Assembly (NCBI GenBank): GCA_034430155.1
Contig: DAOUET010000079.1
Span: 25,836 to 89,835, forward strand
Source: DAOUET01 sp034430155
Lineage (GTDB): Bacteria; Chloroflexota; Anaerolineae; Anaerolineales; UBA4823
DNA length: 64,000 nt
Direction: 5' to 3'
Part shown: positions 34,966 to 43,924 of the stretch, piece after piece
Position numbering within the stretch: position 1 is the stretch's first letter
Layout of the letters: each line of letters begins with the position of its first letter
Position numbers and translations under genes: made by a program
Notes under the pieces: generated by a model
What the model was told of the DNA's origin: nothing
The model's database searches: none
What the model saw: the letters and a program-made list of their open reading frames with translations, nothing else

Positions 34966-36717
34966 TTACTGCATGTCCCACTCCATGATATTGTAGAAAG
35001 GTGTCACCCCCGAGAACTTGACTCCGGTCAAGTGCTCGCTCACAATCCAGTAATCGGCATCCACATACAGGCCATACCAGTAAACCTGATCGTGGGTGTA
35101 CTTGGTGATCTGCTGGATGATCTTGGTGCGCGCAGCGGAATCGATAGTTACCAATTGTTGCTGGAAGAGCGCATCCAGTTGCTCATCGCAACCGAAGTAG
35201 TTGTATCCATAGGGGTTCTCATCGCTGGGAATCTGGCTGCATAGCCAGTAGTCCGTATCCGGGTCTGGGAAGTAAGTACTGTCCGACCACTCCATGATGT
35301 CCAGATCGCCCACCGCGGGTGGGGCGCCGTCGGCGTAGCTGCCGAAGAAAATATCTGAGTCGTTGCTGGTGATCTGCAGGTCAATGCCGACTTCGCCCAG
35401 CTGCTGCTGTGCGACAGCCTGGATATCCTGGCGGATCTCGCGGATGGTGGTGCCATGGGTGATGGTGAGCTTGTTGCCGTTGGCGTCCTCGCGGATGCCA
35501 TCACCGTCGGTATCAACCCAGCCGGCCTCCTCCAGCACCCGTTTGGCTTCCTCGGGATCGTAGGTCCAGGGCACGATGTCAGGAGGTACGTAGCCATACG
35601 CGGCCAGGGCATCCCAAAAAGTTTCGGCTGGCTTGGTCAGGCCAAGCAGCAGGTCCTGGATGATGGCCTCCCGGTCGATGGCCATGGCAATCGCCCGGCG
35701 CACGTTGAGGTCCTTGATAGCGGGGCTGGCCATGTCCCGGAAGTTGAAGAACCAGCCTTCCGAATAGCCGCCGTTTTGGGTGATGATCTTAAGGCCAGCG
35801 TCCTCTAAAGCGGGGACGTCCGAGAGGGGTGGGAAAGTGCCCAGATCAGCATCCCCTGCCATCAGGGCCGCGGTTTGGGCGGCATCGTCTGGCACAAACT
35901 GGAAGAAGATTTCATCCAGGTTGGGTTGGCCCAGCCAGTAGTTATCGCTCTTGACGAAGCGCATAAAGCTGCCCGACTCCCAGTCGGAGAAGACAAAGGG
36001 TCCACAGCCAACCGTGGGCGCCAGGTTCCAATCAGCCTGATCGATGGTGCCGTCGGCTTCGAAAACCGGCTCCAGAACGTGCTTGGGAAACAGTCCCTGC
36101 CAGAAAGCAGATTCCCAGGGCGCGAAGGGCTCTGCGAAGGTCATCACTATTGTGCGATCATCGGGGGCCTCGACGCTTTCCAGATAGTCATATGGATATT
36201 GGGAGGAGACCGCATTGGCCTCATTCATCACCATATCATAAGTGAAGACGAAGTCCGCTGAAGTGATGGGGGTGCCATCTGACCAGACGATGTCGTCACG
36301 CAGGTGCATGGTGATGGTCAACCCGTCTTCAGAGACACCTCCGTTCTCCATGCTGGGGATTTCAGTCACCAGATGGGGATAAGGCAGGTTCTGGTCGTCG
36401 TACTGCCATGCCCAACAAGACCATATTTGCTGGAGAATGTCCGCAAACCACATGTCGGAATACCAGGTGTTGAGCGAATCGGGTTCCTGAGTCCAGGCAA
36501 AGGTGGCGACTTTACGCTCGGCTGGCGGTACTGCGGTTGGCTCCGCCGTGGGTTGTACGCTGGGCGCTTCGGTGGGTTGAACGATCTGTTCTTCGGTAGT
36601 AGGTTGAGCTACCTCTTCGGTAGCCGGTGGCGCTGGCGTGGCAGGAACGCAGGCAGCCAACACCAGCGAAGCGATCATTACACTTACTACGAAACTGAAT
36701 ATCCATTGGCGTTTCAT
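34966..36717 (-). CDS. Family-5 extracellular solute-binding lipoprotein
   Basis: A 583-aa peptide/nickel-type SBP. The signal peptide ends in lipobox LVLAACV, and an Ala/Pro/Thr/Glu-rich linker (residues ~22-65) follows. The SBP_bac_5 fold is marked by WSDGTPITSADFVFTYDMVM and a later NVRRAIAMAIDREAIIQDLL. A DTDGDGIREDANGN loop is present. AAGGAGGG lies 7 nt before ATG. It heads the importer operon SBP-permease-permease-ATPase-ATPase-S9 peptidase-MttB. Family members bind oligopeptides, but also nickel chelates, sugars and betaine-like compounds. The MttB gene at the end of the operon makes a methylated compound or its peptide conjugate the likely cargo. Confidence 0.92.
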   Translation of the reverse strand: MKRQWIFSFVVSVMIASLVLAACVPATPAPPATEEVAQPTTEEQIVQPTEAPSVQPTAEPTAVPPAERKVATFAWTQEPDSLNTWYSDMWFADILQQIWSCWAWQYDDQNLPYPHLVTEIPSMENGGVSEDGLTITMHLRDDIVWSDGTPITSADFVFTYDMVMNEANAVSSQYPYDYLESVEAPDDRTIVMTFAEPFAPWESAFWQGLFPKHVLEPVFEADGTIDQADWNLAPTVGCGPFVFSDWESGSFMRFVKSDNYWLGQPNLDEIFFQFVPDDAAQTAALMAGDADLGTFPPLSDVPALEDAGLKIITQNGGYSEGWFFNFRDMASPAIKDLNVRRAIAMAIDREAIIQDLLLGLTKPAETFWDALAAYGYVPPDIVPWTYDPEEAKRVLEEAGWVDTDGDGIREDANGNKLTITHGTTIREIRQDIQAVAQQQLGEVGIDLQITSNDSDIFFGSYADGAPPAVGDLDIMEWSDSTYFPDPDTDYWLCSQIPSDENPYGYNYFGCDEQLDALFQQQLVTIDSAARTKIIQQITKYTHDQVYWYGLYVDADYWIVSEHLTGVKFSGVTPFYNIMEWDMQ

Positions 36718-37009
36718 GTCAACTTCCCTCCTTGTGAAGTTGGTGGGGTGAGGATGCAGGCACCCTCGTTTATTGGTGGTTGTTGAATGGATGGTGTTAC
36801 GTTTTTATTAATGGTTCCCTGCCCTCCTTTCTCTATCGCATATCTTCTCCCAGACTGAGGCTGGTTTAGGTACCTACATGGTTCCCCGGAAGGGGGTGTA
36901 GGTTAATTCCGGTAAGTTGACCCTGATACCCTCGGATAGCCGCAGAAATGCAGGATGATTTCGCTGGTCACGCCAAGAGTGGGTGCAAAATTGTTTCTTT
37001 TTTCTGCTT

Positions 37010-37050
37010 CCCAAACACCCCCGATTTTCCCCTGAACTGCATAACTACTA
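37010..37050. mobile_element. Half copy of the 94-bp MITE-like element
   Basis: Only the right part is present: CCCAAACACCCCC, the GATTTTCCCCTG spacer and the end AACTGCATAACTACTA (one change in the terminal repeat). The left arm is missing, so it cannot form the central hairpin. Confidence 0.7.
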
Positions 37051-37408
37051 AAATAATTGACTTCAACCAGCTGTTCAGGGCTGGTGGATCGGTTGCTAAA
37101 CTGCCAGCGAAAATTACCCCCTTGCTCCAAGGCTATATCCTGAGGTGCAGTGGTTATATCGGTTGTCCCTAAAAGGGGTTTCAAATCCAAGATGATCCTC
37201 GTTTTTTGATGATAATCTGTCAGAGAGCTTGGATGTGTGGTTCAATAATGTTGGATGATCTGCCGATATTAGGTTAGTCTTGGTATAAAACGATCTACTG
37301 GTATTTATGCCCGTATAATCACGATAAATCATTCGGTCAGTTAGGGCTAGTGATAAATGTTCTCTTTCTAGGTGGCTATATTGTACCTTGTAGAGCCTTT
37401 ATTATATA

Positions 37409-37502
37409 TAGGATTTACGCAGTTGGTGGGAGGATGGGGGTGTTTGGGCGGGTAACGCCCGTCCAAACACCCCCGATTTTCCCCTGAACTGCGTAAATCT
37501 TA
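37409..37502. mobile_element. 94-bp MITE-like palindromic element, copy 2
   Basis: Terminal repeats TTACGCAGTT (37415-37424) and AACTGCGTAA (37487-37496) flank hairpin arms with a G-T wobble. A 5-bp direct repeat ATATA flanks the element (37404-37408 and 37503-37507). It sits between an MttB gene and the SBP gene. Confidence 0.85.
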
Positions 37503-37590
37503 ATATAAATAAATCACCGGCGAATATTACAATCACTTTCAACGGTTTGCCCCACCACACCTTCTATAAGCGTTTGTAGCCCATCTGCGA

Positions 37591-39060
37591 TCAAACTATG
37601 CCCTTTTCCAAGGCGGGCAGCTGTTGCATGCCAGCCAGAGCGGCCAGGTGGGCGACCAGCTCCTGTAGCTCGGCTACCTGCTCGGCAGGCAATTGCGGCG
37701 ACCGGTAATCAGCCAGCAACTGCCGGCAGCGCGCTCTGGCGCGCTGGAAGGTATCCAGGCCGCCAGCCTGCTGCCAGCTGCGCCTGGAACTGCGGTCTAT
37801 AACCGCCGAAGGCAGGTGTTGTTCTTGAGCGAACAGCTCCCGGGTCGTTTTCTGTTTCAGGAAATCTCCTTTGAAGTTGATACCTTCGAACAGGGCGACG
37901 GCCAGGCTGGCGGTGCGCGGCTGCAGTCCCTCCAGCAGACGCTGGACCATAGCGATCGCTTCGGCATCCACCACCAGCTTTTCCGGGCTCTGGCAAGCCA
38001 GGAAATCTAACATTCCGGCGCCCGATATCATGTTGATGCCAGCCAGAGCGCCCATCAAGGCGCTCATGCCACTCTCCAGTCCAGCCTGCGCATCCACGAG
38101 TTTGGAGTCGCTGGCGCCCAGGTAAGCGTGGGTGGGCAGGTTAAGTGACTTACCAACCTGAGCGTAAGATGCATCGATCATGGCGGTTTCAATGGCGCCC
38201 ATGGGTGTGGTCCCCTGGCGCATATCGAAGATGGCCGGCGCGCCGCCCCAAACAATCGGCGCACCCGGTTGGGCCAGCTGGTGGATGGTGATCCCACTGA
38301 GGCACTCGGCGGCGTGCTGCACCACCGCGCCCAACAGGGTTACCGGGGCAGCTGCGCCTGCCAGGGGCATTGAAACGATTTGGGCTGGCACACCAGCCCG
38401 GGCCAGCTCCATCAAATTCTGGGCACCGAAGTCGCTCCATATCAGAGGGGGAGAAGGGCATACATCGAAAACCGCCTGTGGCCTCTGGCGCAACCCTTCC
38501 CGGCCACCCGTAAAAATTGCTAGCATCTCGATCATATAATGCAGGGTCTGGGCTGAGAATGCCCCTGTCACAATCGGCTTGCTAGAAAACAGCAACACGA
38601 TGTACAGGCGGTACAAATCGCCTATCTCCTTCGGGATTTCGTTACATACCACCGCTGTCGATTGGGCGTCGTATTGCGGCAGCATTTCAGCCAGCTGGAC
38701 AATGCGGATCAAGTCCGGCGTGTACGCCGGTTTATGTTCTAGGGTCTCCGCATCGAGCACATGGACGCCTGATGAACCCGGGTCGAAGTGGACCGCATCG
38801 CCTCCATAATCGACGGCGACCTGGCCGGATCGATTGTACAGGTCGAACTGGTGGGGCACAGTTTCCAATGCGGTTCTCGCCAGTGCTTCTGGAATGTGCA
38901 CAACCTGGTCGATATCATCAACCTGCGCGCCGCCGCCTGCCAGCAATTTTCTGGCCTCTTGGGATTGCACCTTTATCCCAGGTTTAATCATTAGTTGGAA
39001 AGCTTCGTCTAATATACGTCCAACCAGCTGGTTTGGAAGGATTTCCAGTTTAGGTTGCAT
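37591..39060 (-). CDS. MttB-family corrinoid methyltransferase (non-pyrrolysine), copy B
   Basis: A 489-aa member of the trimethylamine methyltransferase family: DEAFQLMIKPGIKVQSQEAR near the N-terminus, HFDPGSSGVHVLDAETLEHK, GAAAPVTLLGAVVQHAAECLSG and LPTHAYLGASDSKLVDAQAG. No amber codon interrupts it. It starts 6 nt after the stop of copy C and belongs to the unit corrinoid protein - copy C - copy B. The three copies are clearly divergent, so they probably act on different methyl donors. The methyl acceptor would be the corrinoid protein at 40530-41177. Confidence 0.88.
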   Translation of the reverse strand: MQPKLEILPNQLVGRILDEAFQLMIKPGIKVQSQEARKLLAGGGAQVDDIDQVVHIPEALARTALETVPHQFDLYNRSGQVAVDYGGDAVHFDPGSSGVHVLDAETLEHKPAYTPDLIRIVQLAEMLPQYDAQSTAVVCNEIPKEIGDLYRLYIVLLFSSKPIVTGAFSAQTLHYMIEMLAIFTGGREGLRQRPQAVFDVCPSPPLIWSDFGAQNLMELARAGVPAQIVSMPLAGAAAPVTLLGAVVQHAAECLSGITIHQLAQPGAPIVWGGAPAIFDMRQGTTPMGAIETAMIDASYAQVGKSLNLPTHAYLGASDSKLVDAQAGLESGMSALMGALAGINMISGAGMLDFLACQSPEKLVVDAEAIAMVQRLLEGLQPRTASLAVALFEGINFKGDFLKQKTTRELFAQEQHLPSAVIDRSSRRSWQQAGGLDTFQRARARCRQLLADYRSPQLPAEQVAELQELVAHLAALAGMQQLPALEKGIV

Positions 39061-39066
39061 TGGGTT

Positions 39067-40518
39067 TCATTCTTGCTCGACGCTGGCGATGATCTTTCTC
39101 AGTTCAGCGGAGAGTTTTGGTTCCAGAGGATCGGGTTGGTGCGTCGCCAGGATTTGTTGAGCCTTGGCACGTGCCCATTCTTGGGCCCCATCTCTTTTAG
39201 CTTCCCATTCATTGTACGGACGGCGGTCCATGAATTGGGGTATAAAAAGGTCGCGCATATGGTTGAGGGTATGCTTTTGAGCTAAAAAGTTTCCGCCCGG
39301 TCCGACTGCCTCTATGGTATCGAGCGTCAAAGTCTCGTCGTTCACCGGGATACCTGCCATCATTTTATGGATGATATTAAAAATTTCACAATCCATCAGC
39401 ATTTGTTCGTAAGACCAAATCCGGCTACCGTGTAACAACCCTACTCCTAAGAGCATATCGGACATCACCAGGCTGGCCATAAGGGTTGACAGGCTGTTTT
39501 CGATGCCAGCTCGCCAGTTTGGCTGCTTGGCGCCAGTTGCAAATGATCCCATCGAAAGAGGAATATTATAAAAATCTGACAGCACGTTGGTGGCTGCTCC
39601 GAAGAGAAAATCTTCAGGTCCACCTCCGGTGTAAGCGCCGGTGCGCAAGTCTGAGGCGGTCTGGGCAGCCGCGTAAAATACTGGAGCACCTGGGAAAGCC
39701 AGCTGTATTAAGGCTGTTGCGCTAATCACCTCTGCGTTGCCTACCGCCAGGGTGCCGGCCATGGTGGCCGGTCCGGTTGTCAGGCAGGCAGCCATGGTCA
39801 TAAAACCTACTGGCAATCCTGATTCAGCCGCGATTAAGGCAGCCTCCAGGCTGCCGCCATCCTGTCCTAAAGGTGGCGCGGTGCATTGCATGATAGAAAG
39901 CACGGGACGCTGCCGTAGCGCTGATTTACCACCGGCAATCGCTTCAGCCATCTCCACCGCTGCCCGGGCTTCTTTCACGCTGTAAATGCTTTCGGTTTGG
40001 GCGTGTTTGGTGGAATTTTCCCAGATGGCGCTCAATTCGTACAAACCGCGCGTTTCTGGCGGGCAATCCTGCGCCGAAACCGCTACCCAGTGAAAGGCGA
40101 TCTCCTCTAAGCAATCTGAAATCCGGACGATGTCGATCACATCTTGCAAATTGGATCTGCGCCGTTGACCGGTTTGCAGATCGAGCACCTCTACCCCGCA
40201 TCCATCTGTACCTACAAAGACGTGATTCCCATCTAGCGGTAGATCCTGGCTTTCATGGCGGGCCGCTAAAGTATAAGCCGGCGGAGCGTGCTTCAAAGCC
40301 TCTTCGATAAGATCCCCAGGCGCCCTGACGATCGAGCGATCGCGATCCACTTGAGCCCCGTGGGCTTCCCAAATGTCGAGTGCTTTTTGGGATGGAAACC
40401 GGACTCCAACCTTCTCGATGATTTCAAGGGTGGCATGGTGGATTCTATCCACATCGACGGGAGTGAGGATATTTAAACTCAAAGCTGGATTGCTGATAGA
40501 TTTAATTTGTCCGACCAC
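39067..40518 (-). CDS. MttB-family corrinoid methyltransferase (non-pyrrolysine), copy C
   Basis: A 483-aa product. The start is set at GTG 40518, which has AGGAG 6 nt upstream and lies 11 nt after the corrinoid-protein stop. A longer frame to 40614 would overlap that gene without a good site. Family stretches include HHATLEIIEKVGVRFPSQKA, HVFVGTDGCGVEVLDLQTGQ, LTTGPATMAGTLAVGNAEVI and GPGGNFLAQKHTLNHMRD. There is no in-frame TAG. Adjacency to the corrinoid protein makes this the most likely cognate methyltransferase. Known non-Pyl members act on quaternary amines. Confidence 0.88.
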   Translation of the reverse strand: MVGQIKSISNPALSLNILTPVDVDRIHHATLEIIEKVGVRFPSQKALDIWEAHGAQVDRDRSIVRAPGDLIEEALKHAPPAYTLAARHESQDLPLDGNHVFVGTDGCGVEVLDLQTGQRRRSNLQDVIDIVRISDCLEEIAFHWVAVSAQDCPPETRGLYELSAIWENSTKHAQTESIYSVKEARAAVEMAEAIAGGKSALRQRPVLSIMQCTAPPLGQDGGSLEAALIAAESGLPVGFMTMAACLTTGPATMAGTLAVGNAEVISATALIQLAFPGAPVFYAAAQTASDLRTGAYTGGGPEDFLFGAATNVLSDFYNIPLSMGSFATGAKQPNWRAGIENSLSTLMASLVMSDMLLGVGLLHGSRIWSYEQMLMDCEIFNIIHKMMAGIPVNDETLTLDTIEAVGPGGNFLAQKHTLNHMRDLFIPQFMDRRPYNEWEAKRDGAQEWARAKAQQILATHQPDPLEPKLSAELRKIIASVEQE

Positions 40519-40529
40519 TCGCAGCTCCT

Positions 40530-41177
40530 TTAAACAGCCATCAGCTGTTTGGCGATGTTTACCGCGCCGATGGCATCCTCGCTGTATCCATCCGCACCGA
40601 TCTCTTCTACCCACTGGCGTGTGACCGGCGCCCCCCCTACCATCACTTTGACCTTGGGACGTAACCCCATATCGTCCAGCGCTTCCACCACATCCCTTTG
40701 GCGGACCATGGTTGTGGTAAGTAAGGCGCTTACCGCCACGATATCCGCCTCAATTTCGCGGGCCTTTTCGACGATCGTTCCTATCGGCACACTCACACCC
40801 AAGTCGACTACCTGAAATCCCGAAGCCGAAAGCATCGTTCCCACCAAGGTCTTGCCAATATCGTGAATATCGCCCTCGACTGTTGCCAGCACTACCTTGC
40901 CATAGACTTGCCTTTTTGTGCCACGCTTGGTCATTTCTGGCTCGAGCACATTGATTGCTGTTTTCATCGCTTCTCCAGCCATCACCAATTCGGGCAAAAA
41001 CGCCATCCCGCAGCTGAACTCGTCGCCGACGTGATTAACTCCCACCACAAAGCCCTTGTTGATGGCATCCAGCGGGTCAATGCCTTGAGCGATGGATTGC
41101 TGCGCCAACTCTGCTGCAACCTCGGAATCGCCATCGATGATGCTTTGCGCCATGGATTGGAACAATTCAGTATGCAT
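40530..41177 (-). CDS. Methyltransferase corrinoid protein (MttC/MtbC type)
   Basis: A 215-aa protein from ATG 41177 (GAGGAGAAAC upstream). Residues 1-85 form the helical cap domain (DGDSEVAAELAQQSIAQGIDPLDAI, then FLPELVMAGEAMK). The B12 Rossmann domain follows with the lower-ligand motif EGDIHDIGK (DxHDIGK, His near residue 104), then VDLGVSVPIGTIV and VMVGGAPVTRQW. It accepts methyl groups from MttB-type enzymes as methyl-Co(III) and hands them to a second methyltransferase, usually to H4F in bacteria. That second enzyme and the reductive activase were not found in this window. Confidence 0.94.
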   Translation of the reverse strand: MHTELFQSMAQSIIDGDSEVAAELAQQSIAQGIDPLDAINKGFVVGVNHVGDEFSCGMAFLPELVMAGEAMKTAINVLEPEMTKRGTKRQVYGKVVLATVEGDIHDIGKTLVGTMLSASGFQVVDLGVSVPIGTIVEKAREIEADIVAVSALLTTTMVRQRDVVEALDDMGLRPKVKVMVGGAPVTRQWVEEIGADGYSEDAIGAVNIAKQLMAV

Positions 41178-41304
41178 AAGTTTCTCCTCTTTTCCGAAAT
41201 GTATTCGTACTTTTTTCGATAGATCGACCAATATTCTGGTTTTTCACCGGCCTGATTAATGTTTCATCCGCATTCAATTATTACCGGCGTTCTTTCTATT
41301 TAGT

Positions 41305-41398
41305 TAGTAGTTACGCAGTTCAGGGGAAAATCGGGTGTGTTTGGGCGGGCAACACCCACCCAAACACACCCATCCTCCCACCAACTGCGTAAGTCCTA
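41305..41398. mobile_element. 94-bp MITE-like palindromic element, copy 3 (inverted)
   Basis: This copy is in the opposite orientation: TTACGCAGTT at 41311-41320 and AACTGCGTAA at 41383-41392. The hairpin arms carry GGGTGTG paired with CACACCC, a compensated change relative to GGGGGTG/CACCCCC in other copies. A TTAGT direct repeat flanks it (41300-41304 and 41399-41403). It lies between the GntR gene and the corrinoid-protein gene. Confidence 0.85.
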
Positions 41399-41433
41399 TT
41401 AGTAATATTTCATCTCAGGTGAAGGTGCCAGCG

Positions 41434-42210
41434 TTAATGGGTTTCAACCAACCCAAATAGTACTTCCTGCTCTCTCAACATCTCTTCCGGAACACCCAGG
41501 AAAGAATTCAGCTCCTTGCTCAGGTTGCGAATGTGTTGGATGGTATTGTTCACGGCTGTCTCGGCATCCCGGGCGGCGATAGCGTCGAGGATGGCTTTAT
41601 GTTCCCGGTATTCTCTGGTTAGACTAGTTTCTAAGAGCTCGGGGTGGCGAAACATGTATTCGTACAGCATCCAATCTGGAAAGGAATTTGACACCATTTC
41701 GTAGATTTGGCGAATCAATAGATTTCTGGATGCTTTAACCACCAACATGTGAAATCGCTTGTTCAATTGGCGTTGTGTTGACATGTCGTCGAGTGTGACG
41801 AGATTCCTGGTCTGTTCCAGGATATCAAACAATTCAGCAATTTGATCTTCAGCAATGATATTGGTTGCCACCCTGACTGCCGCGCCCTCAATCAGCAACC
41901 TCATTACATAGGCATCTACGATTTCAGCGCTGGTTAATTTGATAATATGTACGCCCCTGTAAGGCACGCGTCTGGCCAATCCAGCCGAGACCAGAAGATC
42001 AAGCGCTTCTCGGACGGGGGTCTGGCTGACCCCTAATTGATTGGCAATCTCCTCCTGGCGTAACCATTCGCCCGGCGCATATTTACCGGCAACAATTCTT
42101 CTATGCAGGTGCTCGAAAACCTCATCTTTAAGCGACTTCCTTTTTAGAAAATCGCCATCTCTACCTTCTCCATCATAGTCATGCTCTGCCACTTGTCCAT
42201 GCCCTTTCAT
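41434..42210 (-). CDS. GntR-family regulator, FadR/FCD subgroup
   Basis: A 258-aa regulator. The winged helix spans about residues 23-90 (LKDEVFEHLHRRIVAGKYAPGEWL, LGVSQTPVREALDLLVSAGL). The FCD ligand domain follows, with the metal-binding pattern near residues 125-240 (NKRFHMLVVKAS, EYREHKAILDAIAARDAETA). FCD regulators respond to carboxylic acids or related metabolites and often repress catabolic genes next to them. It lies just upstream of the corrinoid/MttB unit on the same strand, separated by a MITE copy. It may control that unit in response to the methylated substrate or its product. Confidence 0.88.
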   Translation of the reverse strand: MKGHGQVAEHDYDGEGRDGDFLKRKSLKDEVFEHLHRRIVAGKYAPGEWLRQEEIANQLGVSQTPVREALDLLVSAGLARRVPYRGVHIIKLTSAEIVDAYVMRLLIEGAAVRVATNIIAEDQIAELFDILEQTRNLVTLDDMSTQRQLNKRFHMLVVKASRNLLIRQIYEMVSNSFPDWMLYEYMFRHPELLETSLTREYREHKAILDAIAARDAETAVNNTIQHIRNLSKELNSFLGVPEEMLREQEVLFGLVETH

Positions 42211-42226
42211 CCTAACTTTTCTTGAT

Positions 42227-42277
42227 GTGACCTAGAAGGGGACTATCAGACTACTTCTAAACTGCCTGCTAGGTCAC
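42227..42277 (-). promoter_or_regulatory. 9-bp inverted repeat upstream of the GntR/FCD gene
   Basis: GTGACCTAG (42227-42235) and CTAGGTCAC (42269-42277) are exact reverse complements separated by 33 bases. They start 17 nt upstream of the GntR start codon. The arms could be an operator for autoregulation with looping, or a leader hairpin. Confidence 0.45.
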
Positions 42278-42502
42278 GATCCCTTTCAAGCATTGAGCAC
42301 TTTTAGTCCTATATATTCTTTAACTATAATACATTATATATTATATATAAATTTTGTAAAGCTGGCTAGCAGTTTGTTCCGGCTGGCCGTGCGCACCTTC
42401 CAACGCGGTGAGATTATCCCCCGACTTTAATGAAGGACACCGCTTCTGCTACTGGTAAACCGGGAAAATAAAGCGAATGAAGGAAACCGCTTAAGATGCA
42501 GG

Positions 42503-42536
42503 ATGGCGGGAGCGAAACGCACTTCGCTCCCGCCAT
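42503..42536 (-). terminator. Strong hairpin downstream of the KAS III-like gene
   Basis: A perfect 14-bp stem, 42503-42516 with 42523-42536 (core GGCGGGAGCGAA / TTCGCTCCCGCC), has a 6-nt loop. It lies about 110 nt past the stop of the KAS III-like gene. It lacks a T run, so termination may need other factors. Confidence 0.55.
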
Positions 42537-42643
42537 GTCTACACATTTTTGTTATCCACATCAATGCCGGCGTTAATTACCTTACATCTCCTCGATTCTC
42601 TATCTAGGTTGCGGATCGTCGAAGGTAATTATTTAGCGCCTCC

Positions 42644-43924
42644 CTAGGTCGCATTTCCTCCTAAAGCCACGACCAGCGCATCGTAATAGGTGCCCGCCCC
42701 AAATCCATCGACCAGAATATGATCCCCAGGATTTAGACCCGGCAGCTGCCGCAAGAAAGCGATCATATTTGAGGCTGCGCTCACATTCCCAAACTCGCTT
42801 AAAACCCACGGCATCGAAATGTGAACCCCTAGACCTTGCAAGTGCCTTTCTTTAAGCTGGTTGATTTTTAAATTTGCGTGATGAACGATCGTCGCCGCGA
42901 TGGTTTTATCCGGCATGTCCAATTTCTTCATCATCTCCTGGTAGGCCTGGTACACATCTTGGACGACCTGAACTCCCGATCGCACAAAAAGCTTCACCAT
43001 CCCCATGGGTCCAGCCATAACCACCGAGGTTTCTTCTTCGGGCTCGTGCATCAGACCTACAATTTGGATGTAATTCTCTCCGGCCTGGTTAACCTCTACC
43101 ATTGACTGGCCTGCTACCCGCTGCTTGGAGTGTGGGTAATACATATGCACCGCCAGCACTCCCTGCTCGTCGAAGACCTCATGGGATTTTCCTACCACGA
43201 ATTCCATGGTTTTGCCAGGAATCACGCCAATAATCCCTGCGCCATTTCCAAAGAGTTGTAGCGCGTTTTTGTCATGAGAAAGCTGGACGAAGCGACTCAA
43301 ACCCTCGATGCCTCCCACTAAAACCTTCTTGCCAGCCAACTCCTCAGCCAGGTTTCGCTTCAATTGTTTGTTTATGGGCAGATTTGGATTCAAGGCGAGA
43401 TGCAATGCACCCACGGAACTATCGCAAGCCTTGTGTACGCTGACTTTCAAAGCGCCCTCAGGGATACCCGCTTCTTTCGCGATCCTTAGGATGTAATCGT
43501 TTACCACCAACCCGCTAGAACCGATCAAGATCGCATCGATTTCCTGAGGCTCCCAGCCGTTGGCATAGGCGGCTTCGCGTAAAAACTGCGCTCCTGCCGT
43601 CACTTCTACCGTCAGGTTCTCTTCGTCAGATAATCCCGAGATATGGTGTCTGTAAACAAATCCAAGCGGTGATAGGTTAAGCCTATCCTGCTCGCTCAAT
43701 GGTTCTCCTAAGCTGTTTGCCACAAAGATTGGGAGAGTATCGTTATCATAGCTTTCACCCCAGGTTCCGTAGGCCCCTCCGATCCCAACCTTGGGGGAGG
43801 AGATTCGCTCGACACCCATCGGCACCCCTTTACCTACCGGAATCACGACCTTTTTTACCTGGGGACGATCAAAAAAGGAAACAATTTTTTCGGGAATGGA
43901 TTTCAATACACCAATCTCATTCAT
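42644..43924 (-). CDS. 3-oxoacyl-ACP synthase III-like (KAS III / thiolase-fold) enzyme
   Basis: A 426-aa thiolase-fold enzyme. ATG 43924 is chosen since GGAGG lies 9 nt upstream; a GTG one codon earlier is possible. The KAS III catalytic triad is visible: Cys in SVHKACDSSVGALH, His in IVHHANLKINQLKE and Asn in SEFGNVSAASNM. The C-terminus reads GDHILVDGFGAGTYYDALVV. It is about 100 aa longer than FabH, with an N-terminal extension (~65 residues). KAS III enzymes condense acyl-CoA with malonyl-ACP, and relatives act in secondary metabolism or carnitine-type pathways. No other fatty-acid genes are nearby, so the acyl substrate is unknown. Confidence 0.85.
   Translation of the reverse strand: MNEIGVLKSIPEKIVSFFDRPQVKKVVIPVGKGVPMGVERISSPKVGIGGAYGTWGESYDNDTLPIFVANSLGEPLSEQDRLNLSPLGFVYRHHISGLSDEENLTVEVTAGAQFLREAAYANGWEPQEIDAILIGSSGLVVNDYILRIAKEAGIPEGALKVSVHKACDSSVGALHLALNPNLPINKQLKRNLAEELAGKKVLVGGIEGLSRFVQLSHDKNALQLFGNGAGIIGVIPGKTMEFVVGKSHEVFDEQGVLAVHMYYPHSKQRVAGQSMVEVNQAGENYIQIVGLMHEPEEETSVVMAGPMGMVKLFVRSGVQVVQDVYQAYQEMMKKLDMPDKTIAATIVHHANLKINQLKERHLQGLGVHISMPWVLSEFGNVSAASNMIAFLRQLPGLNPGDHILVDGFGAGTYYDALVVALGGNAT

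Larger units (their letters stand above)
36718..37590. other. Intergenic region with full and half MITE copies
   Basis: This 873-base gap separates the importer operon from the upstream mtt genes. It holds the importer promoter region, a right-hand half copy of the MITE (37010-37050) and a full copy (37409-37502). No convincing gene is seen. A minus-strand frame at 36903-37190 runs through the half copy and has no family features. Confidence 0.6.
42211..42643. other. Intergenic region with inverted repeats
   Basis: No gene is seen. It contains a perfect 9-bp inverted repeat upstream of the GntR gene (42227-42235 and 42269-42277), a very AT-rich stretch at 42310-42360 suited to a promoter, two near-copies of GAAGGACACCGCTT/GAAGGAAACCGCTT near 42434 and 42480, and a 14-bp perfect hairpin (42503-42536). 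Confidence 0.5.

Noticed and set aside
36903..37190. 95-aa minus-strand frame
   Set aside because: It runs through the half MITE copy and shows no family features.
27490..40518. Pyrrolysine in the MttB-family genes
   Set aside because: None of the three genes has an in-frame TAG before its natural end, and lengths are full, so they belong to the non-Pyl branch.
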